DNA of 64,000 nt, taken from NCBI GenBank assembly GCA_030248195.1, contig JASAND010020355.1, positions 88,357-152,356 on the forward strand, in the 5' to 3' direction. Source of the DNA: Trissonchulus latispiculum. Its lineage: Eukaryota > Nematoda > Enoplea > Enoplida > Ironidae. Of the stretch, positions 33,993-47,200 are shown one piece after another (position 1 is the stretch's first letter; each line of letters opens with the position of its first letter). The notes beneath the pieces are model-generated. The model was not told the DNA's origin. It was given only the letters and a program-made list of their open reading frames with translations, and made no database searches. The position numbers were made by a program, and so were the translations under genes.

Positions 33993-35020
33993 AAATAAAG
34001 GAAGCAAAATATGAAACGGAATTTACTAGACTAGACTGAATTGAAATTGTTGTAAACTTTTCCTTCCAAGAATTTTGGGGCCCTAAATTTAATTTATACA
34101 ATTCAGTTTTGACTTTGAGTTTTAAGTTTTTTCGGACAAAACTGCCAAAAATAAAAGAAAAGAAAGCAGAGAAAGTGAACAATAGAAATAGGTTTGGACA
34201 CCACGGAATAAAAACATAAATCTAATCTAGATAGAAATAAATTTTCTCCTTTAAAATGGGTTTCCTAAATGCAGTACAAGGGTGGGGCGGGCAAAAGTTC
34301 CTTAGAATTATGATCTATCTTTTCTTTTCTACATTTCTGTTCACGATTTACAATTTCTACATCAAAATCCCAAGTCAAATCAAGCTCACAAATTTGTTTC
34401 CCAATTTTGGTCAAAAAAGTAGACTTCTTTGGTCTTTTACACAATTTTTCTGCCCCAACCTTTAACTCAAGAAAACCACAGCATAGTACAAGCTCCAGAA
34501 ACATGTTACCGGTTAAAAACGGAACGTCATAGTAGACGATACGACATTTTTCCTTAATATCAATCCCTGGTAATACTGTTAAGTTTTAGGTAAATCATGT
34601 TATTAATGGTTTGGCTAAACTTTCTGATACTTAAGCTGAACATCCTAAAAGAAGAAATTACTGGAGCTTTGTAAATTTAGATATGGTACGTCAAAATAAC
34701 CGATATTATATACTTTTTCTCAACGAAAAAGAAAACGTTAGCGACAAAAAGCTATTACAGAAGGCTGAAAAAATTCCCACATTTGCCAACAAATCAAAGA
34801 TTTTTTACAATTTTCAAAAATTGTCTCAAATCAGAAAACACTATATACTTTCTGTCCTAAGCACATATAGTAGACAAACGCAGCCCCAAAGAAAAAACAC
34901 GCACAATAATACCCTTTAAAGACCCCCCAACCCCAAACCCACCCCCCCCAATTTTTCAAAATTTTCAAATTCCAATCATTCTTCAAAATTCCAAACTTCA
35001 TCTTTCTTCACAAATTACGT

Positions 35021-35282
35021 TCACATGGAACCAGCATGCGAGGGAGAGAATCGACTGAGACCACCAGCTGCTACTTGAGGACCACCCACATAGCCGGCGG
35101 CATCCACACAAGATAAATCGCTCCCGGTGGTCGGATCGGTGCCAGTTGCCGACAAAACTGACGGACTGTTGGAGGAGCAGCCGCCAGAGATTGCGGCCAC
35201 GGCAACAGCCGTGGCTACGGGGGCGCCGGCATCACTTTCCCCCACACCACCGGCACCACTGTCATACATGAGACCCTGGGGC
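35021..35282 (-). CDS. MACO1: Macoilin exon 13: C-terminus and stop
   Basis: 86 residues and a TGA stop. Gly/Ala/Ser-rich (PQGLMYDSGAGGVGES ... FSPSHAGSM), with no clear match to the vertebrate C-terminus, which is also variable. The TTGCAG acceptor and split Leu codon fix the frame. The last residues and the stop are inference from the open frame. Confidence 0.85.
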
Positions 35283-38200
35283 CTGCAACAAATACAGACA
35301 ACAGAAGATAAATACGTACGTACCTATGTTAAGAAACAAAGATTAAATTAAAGAGTTACATATATACCTAAAAATTTGCACTGCGACATGAATTTATGAA
35401 TGCAGAAAATACAGAAAAGAGTAGGAAAAAGCGATGAAAAATGTAACATCCTTCGTTTTGTCTGCATAGGGAGGACAAAAAAAACAGCACCTTGACGTGG
35501 TGAGGTTTATTTGTTAACCCCATAATGTTTAGTACTGAGCAAAGATACCGGTGATACAAGATACCTAAGATAGTGACATGACAACATCATCAAAGGAAAG
35601 ATATACCTTAAATGCTTAAATTAATTAAAATTAAAATTAAATTATAATCATCTTGTAGAAAACTCCACCAGAAAAGCTAGCCCCCCCCCCAAAACACAGG
35701 ACTGACTTACAGATATGCCCCAGCACCAGCCGTCACTACATCATCATCGGCGGCGCAGGTGGTGTTGGTGCTGTGCGGTGCTGCACCGTGCTGCTGCTGT
35801 TGTTGCTGTTGCTGTTGCTGCTGCTGATGATAGTGCAAAGCTTCCTGCAACTGTCGACGTAGCTCTTCCAGTTCCATCGTCTTGGCGTGTAGCTGATCTG
35901 AAAACACAGAAAATGTATATAATACGCAAAGATTCCCCAGGGATAGCAAAAAAACAAACTGACGCACATCTACGGTGGCAGTACACAACTGTAGAACAAA
36001 ACGAAGGTCCACATTAATTATTAAAGCAATTCATTTATTAAAGTCCAGCATACTACATATGTAAGTTGAATAGTTTAGCTGTAAATCTACTCCATAAACA
36101 AGTCAAAAAAATCATGCTGCTGTTACGAAATTGACAATGACAAAAATATGCTCAGCAACCCCTAGTCACTATAAAGTTTAAAGTTAAAGTAATATACTAA
36201 AGCTGTTTACTAATCTTGACGACTATCCCCCCCCCCAGTTTGGACTTTTATCATGGCGTCAATTTATGTGGAATAAGAGTAGGTTCAACCTTTACAGTCT
36301 ACCCTTCAGTAGAACTGTCAAGAAAATGAGGTAAACACGGGCCAGCAGGCGGATCCACGAAGGATACAAGGCATTAATCATAAAGAAATAATGAAAAACG
36401 TCAGCCGGCAGTCACTAAGGCCGAAGCCTTTGTCCGAAACAGGAGAGAGAGCCAATGGGCGCGGTGAGCGCTCTTGCCCAGGTAGGGAGAACTATTCGCT
36501 GGAGCTCCTGGCTGGCCTTCAGTAGAACTGTGACACTCCTCAACAGCACCCCTCTTACTCTGTGAGATTTCCAACTGTCGCCTGGCATCGCCCAGGGCCG
36601 AGAATAGATCCAGCTTAATTCGTGTCTCGGCGGAGAGAGAGTTTTCCAGCTGCAGTTTCTGCGTCTGCAGGGTCGTTAGGGCGGACATTAGCATCTGCAG
36701 AAAGAAAGAAAAAAAGGGACAAGAATAGGAAAAAGAAAAAATTAGAAAAAACAAAGGAAACAATAAATTGCAATGTAGAAAGCGAAAAAGAACAATTTTC
36801 ACGAGCTGCTAACAAATTGTCATGAGAATAAACAGGTAATCAAATACGTATACGTGCAAAAACAATAAAGTTTAGAATAATTCGTATGTCGACCTCCCCA
36901 GAATTTGATCTTGGGTTACACCGAAAATCCAACACAATAGGTTTGGGTGATCGGGTAGTGCGGGTATGTATATACAGTATTGCTCAAAACAAAGTTAATT
37001 TTTGGCGAAGTTTGCAAACTCTGCGAACTTTGCGAGGCAAGAGTCATTTCGCTAAATTCAGAGAAGTTCGCGAAACAGTTAGCGAACTTCGCGAAATTGT
37101 TAGCTAGCTAATCTGAGGGGTTTTCTCCATATCTACCAAAATTTGGCAGAAAAATTCTAAAATCTAATTTGGACTCAAGATTTGGTGTCTTCGCGAAGTT
37201 CGCAAAATATAATTTAGATTTTAGCTATTTTCAAGATTTTAGCTATTTTCGCGAGGATTTTAGCGAAGTTTAAAGGAATTGCGCTAAAGTCTTGCGAACT
37301 TCGCGAAGGCACCAAATCTTGAGTCCAAATTACATTTTAAAATTTTTCTGCCAATTTTTGGTAGACATGGAGAAAACCCCCTCAGATTAGCTAGCTAACA
37401 ATTTCGCGAACTTCTCTGAATTTAGTGAAATGACTCTTGCCTCGCAAAGTTCGCAGAGTTTGCGAACTTCGCAAAAAATTAACTTTGTTTTGAGCTATAC
37501 TGTATAAGACTCTAACACAGATGGTGTGCTAAACATTGTTTACTGAACAATCAGAACGAAAGCACGTATTTCTAAGGTTTTGGTGCGCATTTTTCTTCAA
37601 AGCAACTGTAAAACAGCCTGGCCTTCACCTGTAGGTGGTAGGAGCCCCCTGAAAGTGAACGAAAAACTAGTGTTTTGAGGGTGAATTCACATCTACCACT
37701 CCCCCACCCCCAACCCCCGCCCCCGGGGAAATATTCGACTCCAGCCAGCCAGCCAGCTGTGTATAGCTGACCTCTGTATCGGGATGGGTCTCCTGCTGTT
37801 TTCTGAGAGACTGTAGTTCGCCATCGCGTTCGCGCAGGGTTTCCTCCGACAGGCGCAACTCTTGACGGGCCTTCTTCAGGTCCAGTTCCAGATCACGACG
37901 CCGGCTACGGCAGCCCTCCCCGCCACACTCACCGCTGAGTCTAGACCAAAAAAAGACAAAAATCAAAATTAAACAAATAAATAAATAAAATTTTAATTTT
38001 AGCAAACAAAGACACTTTCACTTTGAAAGAAAAACCCCTACGTCTGCCTCTCAAGACCTTCTACAGACTGAAGTTTTGCCAAAACAACATCCCAAATGCA
38101 AAAAGATAATCGCTAAAACAGCCAGTCACTTATTCACGGATCCATAACGGATACAAACAAAGGAATCAATAGTCGCTTTGGACTATGATAATGTATTACT

Positions 38201-41200
38201 GACATCTCAATGCGAGAAGAAATAGAAAATCTACGTAATTTTTTCTAAAATATCAAAGACCAAAATAAGGATGCAAAAAATTCTTTTTGTCAAAAGAAAC
38301 CACAGATTAAAAGCAATTACACTAAAAGTTCTCATCCTGGCTTATATTTACTGAAGGGAGGGGGTCTCGCCCCGGTAAGAGGAGCCACTCATAAATTCCG
38401 ACGTCCCCCTCCAAAACCCAAAACGTCATCAATTTTCACCATTTTTACACGAAATGTTTCCGCGAGTTTCACCGAGAATTCTTTTGAGCTGTACAGAAAT
38501 TTTCGCCATTTTAGCATAAAAAGCATCTAAAAAGCTACTTTTTGCGCTTTCGAACAGTTTTACTTAAAATCCGTATAAGTTTGGTAAAACGTTTTTCAGA
38601 AAAACAAACACATGAAGGCCGCCCCTCCCCCTCCAAAACTGGAAAAAGTCTCCTTAGCCAAAAAAACAGTGCCATCCACCCCCAGCACCAAACTCTTACA
38701 TAATATGGCTACAAAAGTACATAGGAGGAACCACAAGAAAACCGTGCGTCAAAAAACAGAGAAAACAGAGAAAACAGGATAACCACAAAGACTGCTAAAC
38801 TTGGGAGAGAGAGAGAGTAGTTTCAAAGTGAAATCTTACAGTCAGAGTTTCCTTCGGTAGATCCCCAGCATATGTACTAGGAATAAAACTACAACATACC
38901 AAAAAACCCCCCTCCCAGCCTGCAACCTACCTATTAGCATTGCTGGCACTACTCGCAGCTGCAGCTGCAGCGGCAGCTGCCGCTTTAGCCTCAGCTTCTG
39001 CCTGCTGTTGCTTCTTCTTCTTTTCCTTCTCGGCTGCCTTCTGCTGTTTCTGCGTCTGGGCCGTGAGCTGTTGCTCTGCCGACTGTTTTAGGCGCTGCTC
39101 TTCCACCAACTTTTTCTCCAGACTGGTGATGGTCTGCTTGTCCTGCTGGCGAGAGCGGACCAGATTGTGCAGTCTGCAAAACAATATGCAAATTAGAAAT
39201 GAAATGAAATATCAAGAAAAATTAAATCAAGGCAGTCTTTCCGGAAATCTCTGAACACAAAATTCGAACCTTTCCCCCGGATACATTACTTGAAAATCCA
39301 AGTCCTCACAAGAAAATGTCCAATGTATGACTTTAGTATTAGGGCCTATTCTAAAGAATGTTGGAGCTTGAGCTTATTTGGTGGGAGAAAATACTTCCAA
39401 AAGTATTACGCAAAGTGTATGCAATTTGTATGCATTTGCATGCACAAAAGTTACGACTTTATCACAAACTGCTAAGCAGATTTAGTGGTAAAAAACAGTT
39501 AAAAACAATATCGTGAAAATTTTTTTCGCAAAAAAAATAGAAATTTTCTTTCTGTTTGTTCGCAGGAAAAAACCAGAAAACGATCTGAAAATTTAGCCTT
39601 CTAAGCGATTCGCCAGATGGTTTTTTCATGTGACAAAATTTGCCAACAAAAATATTTTTCTGTTGAGGGTAAACTGTCCCACTCCTACTCCCTATCAGCA
39701 AACGACACTAGCTGTCAGGGTATTTTTAGGGATTTTTTCCGTAGGGGGAAATTTTTTGCAGAAATAAGCCAAAATTGGTGTTTTTGGCGTATTTTGGACG
39801 TGGAAACGTGGAAACCACACGTGGAAACGAAAAAATACCAAGATTTAAGCTAAAAATAGCCATTTTCATGGAAAATCGTCACCGGCGATGTTTGAAAATT
39901 TGCCTATTTTGTCAAAAATTTGGACCCCCCCCCAAAAACGTCTCGGAAGGGAGGGGCAGCAAAACCCCCGGAGGGGTTGAGTTCGGTGGGGGGCACCCCC
40001 CGACCCCCCCCCCGGGTAAAAATACCCTGAGCTATACACAGTACTGAGACTTTATGACACGCACTTTTGCTGCAACTGATCATTGGTATTCTTCAGCTGG
40101 CCCAGTTCCGTTTTCAGCGTCTTCTCTTCCTGGCCCAGCTGACTCAGCTGCTGACGCAATTCCTTCTCTCCGTCTCTGGACGCCCGCAGATCTTCGCGCA
40201 GTTTCTGAATGTCCAGTTCCCAGCTAGAAAACCAAAACCATTAAATTAACTAAAAATAATTAAGACGAGTTAATTAATTAGTCTAAATTAATGACAGTCA
40301 AAATCGTTCAAAAAATTAGTATATACGCAATTCAAAAAAAAATCAGATGGGATGGTTTAGCACAAATTTAGCATTTACAAATCGCAAAAACATTTGTAAC
40401 ATTTCGGAAAATAGCAACACTTGTTAATCAATGCTAATTTTGCCCAATATTTCTCCAGCATTGTATTTTCCTACCCTACCCCCCCCCCCCGCCTTCAAAA
40501 TTAACAAACCAACCCAGCCCTTACCTTAAAGCCATTTCCTTATTAAGAATTTTCTGTTCCTTTTGCTGTCCCATAGGGTTGTTGGTGTTGTTGTTGTTGT
40601 TTACATTCGAGGAGGCAAGTCCCATAGCCGGCGAAGAAATATCTTTGGCATTTTCGCCACCGCCCCCCAGTCCAGAAGCAGCCCCCTTTGTCTTACTGTG
40701 GCCACGACCCCCAAATTTTTGCGGGGGTCTACGGCCCTTTCCACCCCCACCACCTCCTCCAGCTCCACTGCTCTCCGAGCCCCCGTCCGAAATATCCCCC
40801 GGCCCCGGGTTGGGGTTAGGGTTGGGGTTGCTGCTGGTACCCGTTAGCGCAGCGCTGACCGTTTTGCCCGCAAATAGGGCCAACTGTGAAAGGAGAGTCG
40901 TGCTCGAGGAGCTTGAGGTGCTCGACAAGTCCGAGCCCCCTGCGGCGGTGCTGGGGGACTGATGGTGACAGTGCTTCTTTGGACACTGGGATGGATCCAT
41001 GATGGCAGATGGGCTGGTGGAACCGGTCCCAACGTAGGATATCAGAGAACTGCCACCTAGAAAACAGAAGTAACAATTCAAAGACAAAAAAAAATTAATT
41101 TGGCACTAATTTGAGCTATAATTTTAGAAAACGTTTGAGTGCTCTACCCCCCCCCCCTCCCTCCCAAAAAGCGCCCCACCTACAAAAACGCCTCGAAAAT

Positions 41201-44200
41201 AATTTACAGGCGTAAAATAAATTTAATCATAGCCCACGGAGTGCACATAAACTATAGCAAAAGCAAATTAAAAGTAAGCTATTAATGCAAATCCAACTTC
41301 AGCAAGATGTCAAATCACGCCCTACCAGGGTGCATATCGGCGTATCCAGAATTTTGAAAAGGGAAGGGGCACAATCCTAAAGCGTGCGGGGGGGCGTAAG
41401 TGTTCCGCCAAAAAATGCCCAAATTTGTACAAAAGTTGCTAAAATGTTGTTTTTGGCGGACCCCCTGAATACGGCACTGCCACTAAGTCCCACCCGAACC
41501 TGACCACTTCGACAGGGATATCCAAGCAAGCCCACCCCCCCCAAAATTGACCTCCCCTCACAAAAATGCCTTCCTCCCGAAATCGCACCCTCCCGGGATT
41601 TTTGCCCTCCCCCGGTTTTTTGGAGGCTCAAATTTTTGCCAAAAAAGGCAAATTTTCACAAATTTTCCGGCTTTGCCAGACATTTTTTCGTCAACATAGC
41701 TATTTTTAGCTTAAATCGTAGCATTTTTGAGAACCTTTAGCGTTGCACCATGCATACGCCAAAAAAATACCATTTTTGGCTCATTTCTGTAAAAAATCTG
41801 CCCCCGAAAATTCACCCCCCCCCCCCTCGGGAAAAATCCCTAAAAAATACCCTGCTAGAGCCAGCTCCAAACTACAAAATAATCCGTAGAAAGCACATCC
41901 AATCGCAAGAAAATACCAAAATTCAGACATTTTTGCTCCAATTCATTCATTCAGCATTCAACCTTGGAGGACTGTCCTCTCCCAAAAAAACAGACAGAAC
42001 CTACACACCTCCAGCAGCAGAGGATTTTCTTGAACTGGAACTGACAGCCAGAGAATCACCAGAGGCGGCCGAATAGGCCGACGAAGAAACGACTAGGCTT
42101 GTGCTGGACGTCGTAGAACCAGGGGGAGATGACGGCTGAAAATTGGGGGTGGGGGAACCACTCCCCGCAGCAGCAGAAATAGCCGAATGGGGGGAGCAAA
42201 TGGAACAGATCATACCATAGCTGCTGTTGTTGGTGTTGGAGGGACTAGTCGCACTACTGCTGCTTGCAAGGGAGGTACTGGAATTCTGATGATAGCAGGC
42301 GGATACTGTAGTACTAGTACTAAAACCAGTACCAGCACCACTACTAGTAAAGTTAGTATTATGGTTCTGGTGATAATGATGATGATCTAGTGATGAGGAT
42401 CGACTGTTCTGACCAGAAGAGCTGCGGGGTGGGGGATGGACCACAGTGGTCAGAGAACCATTTGAGATGACCTCATCGGAGAAGTGGCCAGTGGTCTGTT
42501 GCACCGTGGCTGACCCCTGACCCCCTGGTGGGGCAGGACCGGAACCGGAACCGGCGGGACCTCCGGCAGAAAATCGTCGACCCGAGCCAGAACCCCAGAC
42601 CAGAAGGCCCCCGCCCCCACCCCCGGCCCCAGATTCACCGCCGCCAGAACGACTGGAAAAGGAGGAGGATAAGGCTGAAATAGAAAAAAGCAAGAAAAAA
42701 AGTTATAAAAGGATAATTTCCAAAAAAAACCAATTGCACGACTATACAGCCGTGACATTTATAGTATCGCATAATACGGACCGCCCACGCATATAAGGAT
42801 AAAATGACAAAAAATTTAAAAGAAAAAACACTCCATTGACAAATTACAGATATCAGCGGTGCACTTGTCTTCCAGCTACGAGTCAACGTGTAAAAGTCAA
42901 CGTCTAACAAGAAATCTGTTCAAAGTTGATAGGGCTAAATTTTAGCTTAACATTAGGTACAACTTTAACTCTAGAAGAGGAACACGTCATAGAAGCAATT
43001 AGTGATGGGCACTGGATATCCGGATAATTTTTATATCCGGATAATATCCGATTTGAGAAAAATATCCGGATATCCGTGTACATTTCAGTCAAAACGATGA
43101 AAAATTAGCAAATTTTTGACAAAAATTTCAAAAATTTTAAATTATTTTTTAAAAATTCCTCTAAAAATATTTTTGAAACGAAGGTTGCGGCTTGGTTGCA
43201 TGATAGACATTCACAGCCAGCCGAAAAATTGACAGAAAAATTGAAAATTTAACTGCAAAATCGAAAAATTTTCTTGAAGTTAAGTTTGGAATAGGCGGAT
43301 AGATATCCGGATATCCGTTAACGCAAAATAGGCGGATATCCGGATATTAAAAAATATCCGGTGCCCATCACTAGAAGCAATATTGTCATAGCTCACAAGA
43401 AAAAATGTTAAAAGATCAACGAAAACGACAGAGGGTGGAACATACACTTGTTACTGTTGTTGTTGGTGGAGTTGTGTGAAAAGTTTGTGACACCAACCCT
43501 CTGATCTACGGGGAGGGCTTCGTCCAATAGCTGCATGTAATATCCATTCTCCTTGGCTATCTCTCTCTGTTTTCTCTGAAAAAGAAACAGGGGAAACACG
43601 GAAAAAACTGAAAACGGAAACAGAAAATATTAAAGGAAAAATATACAATTACACAAAAAAAATTAAATACTTAAAGGAAATGTACAGAACAATCCAGTGT
43701 AAGGACCTTTGAAGGTTGTTTTGCTTCACGTGGTTGGGTATCAATTTCATTGCTTTTAACCGTGCGAAAAAAAGGCGATCTATTATATATATATATATTG
43801 AAAAATTTCAAGGTCTACAAGGCCCATGTTTTTTCGAGAGGTGCTGAACTGTTACACATCACTTTAGAGTAGAGTAAAGGGAGCCGATAAAGCAGCCGAA
43901 AAAGATTTACAAGGGATGCAATAAAAATCAATAAAAATCATCAACACTGTTTTGGAAATTCATGTTTTGGACTTTGATATTTTATTACTATCTACACGAG
44001 TGTTATCCGAGTATGCACCGTACTAAACACAATAGACTCCGCGTACGAAACCTAAGAAGTTCACCCACATGGAAAATGTAACATTATTTCATGTATTCCA
44101 ATTTTGTTACTTCAGGAAAAACGGTCACTTTTTCTATTATTGTCCGTATTGGAATCAGAGAAAACTAATGAACACCTACTGTTAGTGATAAAGGTTAAAA

Positions 44201-47200
44201 ATTCAAAAAATCCCTTTCAAAAGTATCGGTAAAGGTTAGAACGAGATAGGACCGGGGTCTAAACACCGGCAAATAGCTAGAAAACATAAAATTGGCCAAA
44301 CCAGACGAGACTGGAAAACTTAAACTTACAAGCCTGAATTTGTAGCTGACATAGCTTTTTACACCAAAGCCCAGCGTTACCACCGGGTAGCCAATGCTGT
44401 AACAACAACAACAGTGATAAAGAACAAGCATATATATAATACGTAAACAATACTCAACAGAAACTCCACTTAAAATTAATTTTTCTCTATTAATTAATTT
44501 CTAAAATTAATTTCTCTATAAAATTAATTTTTCGAAACTTTTAGGCGACAGCCAAAAATTGTTTAGGGCTGGCCGAAAAGTGGGGAGAAGGCAAAGCTCC
44601 AAGGTATAGAGAAATACTAAATATATATGTATAGTCAAGCGGGGAAAAAACCCATTCTAATATGCGGGAAAAACCCACCTCCAGTGTGGGCTTACCGGTA
44701 TGAGCTATATAGGATTTTAATAGCCTATCTTGAAGAGCGTCAAAAATAACCCTAGAGGCTGCATTATTGTTGTTCCCGCTGCTTCCCTGCAAATTTTTTG
44801 ACTTTGAAATTTTCAAAAATTTTGGTCCGTCCAAGTGCCGAAATTTGGCAAACTTTGGCTGGCCACCCTGAACTACTGGCAAGACCTAGACCAAAGCGGA
44901 TTGTATGTATGTGTAGGGCATCTGTTGGGCTTCATGATGATATATGCCACACTGCTCTAACCCCTCCGGTGCGACCTGGGGGTGACCTAGAGTTGGCGGG
45001 AAAAAACCCATCGGCGGGGAAAAACCCACTTTTCAAAATTGAATATTTTTCTAACCGTTAGCAGGAAAGGTCAAACTAATACATACATTTGTTTAATAGA
45101 GCCTATAGATTAAATTGGTATAGGTTTTACCCGGGTTCGTTCTGTTATGGATGGTCCAGGGGGTCTAAATCGGACATGGTACCATTCCAAGCCAAAATTT
45201 CAATTTTGGCCAAAAATGCTTATTTTTGCCTTAAAATGGGTCTAGTTTGGCTCTAAATACAGGAAAAACACGTTTTCTACACGACAGGATGCTTAAACTG
45301 CCAAAAATAAACACTTTTAAAAAATTTCCAAAATTTGCCTATTGTTGTTGTTGTTGTTGTTGCCTATCCAAACGTGTTAAACATACAAAATTTTCAAAAT
45401 TCAATTTTTTTCTGAAATTTTTCAAAAATGTTGGTATTTTTCGATGTAGACCTACTAAAAACAACCCGCTCTTTCGAATGGCACCGTCAAAATTGTTCTG
45501 GCACGCTTCCAGCAAAAAATCCGGGTGGGTTTTTTCCCGCCGATGGGTTTTTTCCCGCATTGGGTTTTTCCCGACACGGAAAACTTTAATTTCTCCATAA
45601 CGGCAGGGTCTAGAGAGACAAACTATACCTCATTCGAAAGCTTAGGGCAAACCTAATTAAATATAGTATCAAAGTCGTGCTAACCCAAACCAGTCGAAAG
45701 TTCTGGTCCAAGAAAAAAAGTGTGTTTTTCCCGCTTTTCCAGCCTAAGCCGATACATAAAAGGCATTTAGAAATATTAAATTTTCAAAATTAATTTAAAA
45801 ATTCAAAAGGCCTAAATTTAAATTGTAACTCCACAGTGACACCGTTTAAAATTTGGCAGTATAACCTTAGTTTAGTGTAAAAAAGTTGTTCAGATTCACA
45901 AAATGTTTGTCATCAGATTTTTTGGCGGACGCGAAAAAATTACAACTTCTCTCATTTTGCACAATTAACTTTGATGTGAAAAATCCGTAGACAAAGTTAG
46001 CTACAGTATCAGCAAAGCTGGTCTAACGTGAAAATTGATAACAGTTTGCACCTTGAAAAGGCTTGAAAAGGTGCATGAAATTAAGTACGTCAACTCAAAA
46101 TAACATACGTAGTTGCCGAAAGGGCCTTTTCAAGAAAGGCTAGAGTAGAGTAGAGAAGAGTAGAGTAGAGTTATTGCCGTTTTAACTCGTTTTAACTCCA
46201 CTCAAGCTGGACTTTCCCTCTTTTAACTCTTTCATGAAAAGGATCTAGTTAATTTTAACTCTACTCTACTCTTTCTTGAAAAAGGCCTTAAGACCATCTT
46301 TCCTTTTCATACGTACCAATGAGCTGCAAAGGGCCTGCAAAGATCCAATGTAAAGGACATATTTTTCAGTTCTTTCAATCGAACAGAAGCCTCTATGTAA
46401 ATGAACAGACACCATAGGCAGACGGTTGGCAGGCAGACACCACGTTCTATAACACGTCACAGTTTTAGTCCAACAATGGACAATAATGTGTTGTTAAAAA
46501 GAGCTATGACGAAGAAAACTTAACGAACTTCTAACGTCTACAGACAGCACCCTATAGCCTAGGCCTGAAAAAAACCGGGTTTCAGGGGGGTTGAGCCCCC
46601 CCACAATTTTTTAGGCGAGCGCGCTGCCATCTGAGCTACGGAAGCACAGTCGCATCAAGCTATGTCAGAGTTCGTGAAGCTTGCCAGATGTGAACTGACA
46701 CAATTGTACGAAGATTATCACAAAATCTTTAACGGAATTAATTTAGAGCCTAAACTTGGAGGAACCAAGACTTGCTAGAAAACTTTTAAAATTCACAAGT
46801 AAACAAGTTAGAGAGCAGAAAATATACAACGAAACAAAATGCGGGTATGCTTTAAATCAATTTCCAATGATACATAATATATATACTTCAATCAACGTCT
46901 AAAGGGGTTGCGTCCTCCGCCTAAAATGCTTCATGACACCTTCATCCTAAAAATTGGACTAGCAAGAGTGTCACACGTAAACACAATTAATTATCCTATT
47001 CTCACGTAAACACAAAGCCATACATCTATGCATATACAACAGCAAGTAGAAAAAATGTTCAGATGGAGCATGAAAAATGCAAAAGATGTATCCATCCGCA
47101 CAAGCCCGCACCTAGGATTTGAAAAGGGAGGGGGTCCAAGGTAAACGGGTGGGGGTCCCCAGAAGTTAAAACATTTTTGCTTTTTTGCCAAAAAAACAGT

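Larger units (their letters stand above)
27312..35020. other. Intergenic region between gene A and macoilin
   Basis: No convincing exon seen on either strand. It holds SINE copies, a GTCTTAT foldback element, a large inverted repeat near 30 kb, a GC-rich block at 31.1 kb and a degenerate hAT-like copy at 31.8 kb. The 31.3-31.8 kb part has the same A-rich plus-strand bias as 16.5-18.9 kb. Promoter and terminator signals were not identified. Confidence 0.5.

Noticed and set aside
35127..41000. Plus-strand ORFs opposite macoilin exons (for example 35127-35351, 38940-39254, 40563-40962)
   Set aside because: Antisense shadows of the conserved minus-strand exons.
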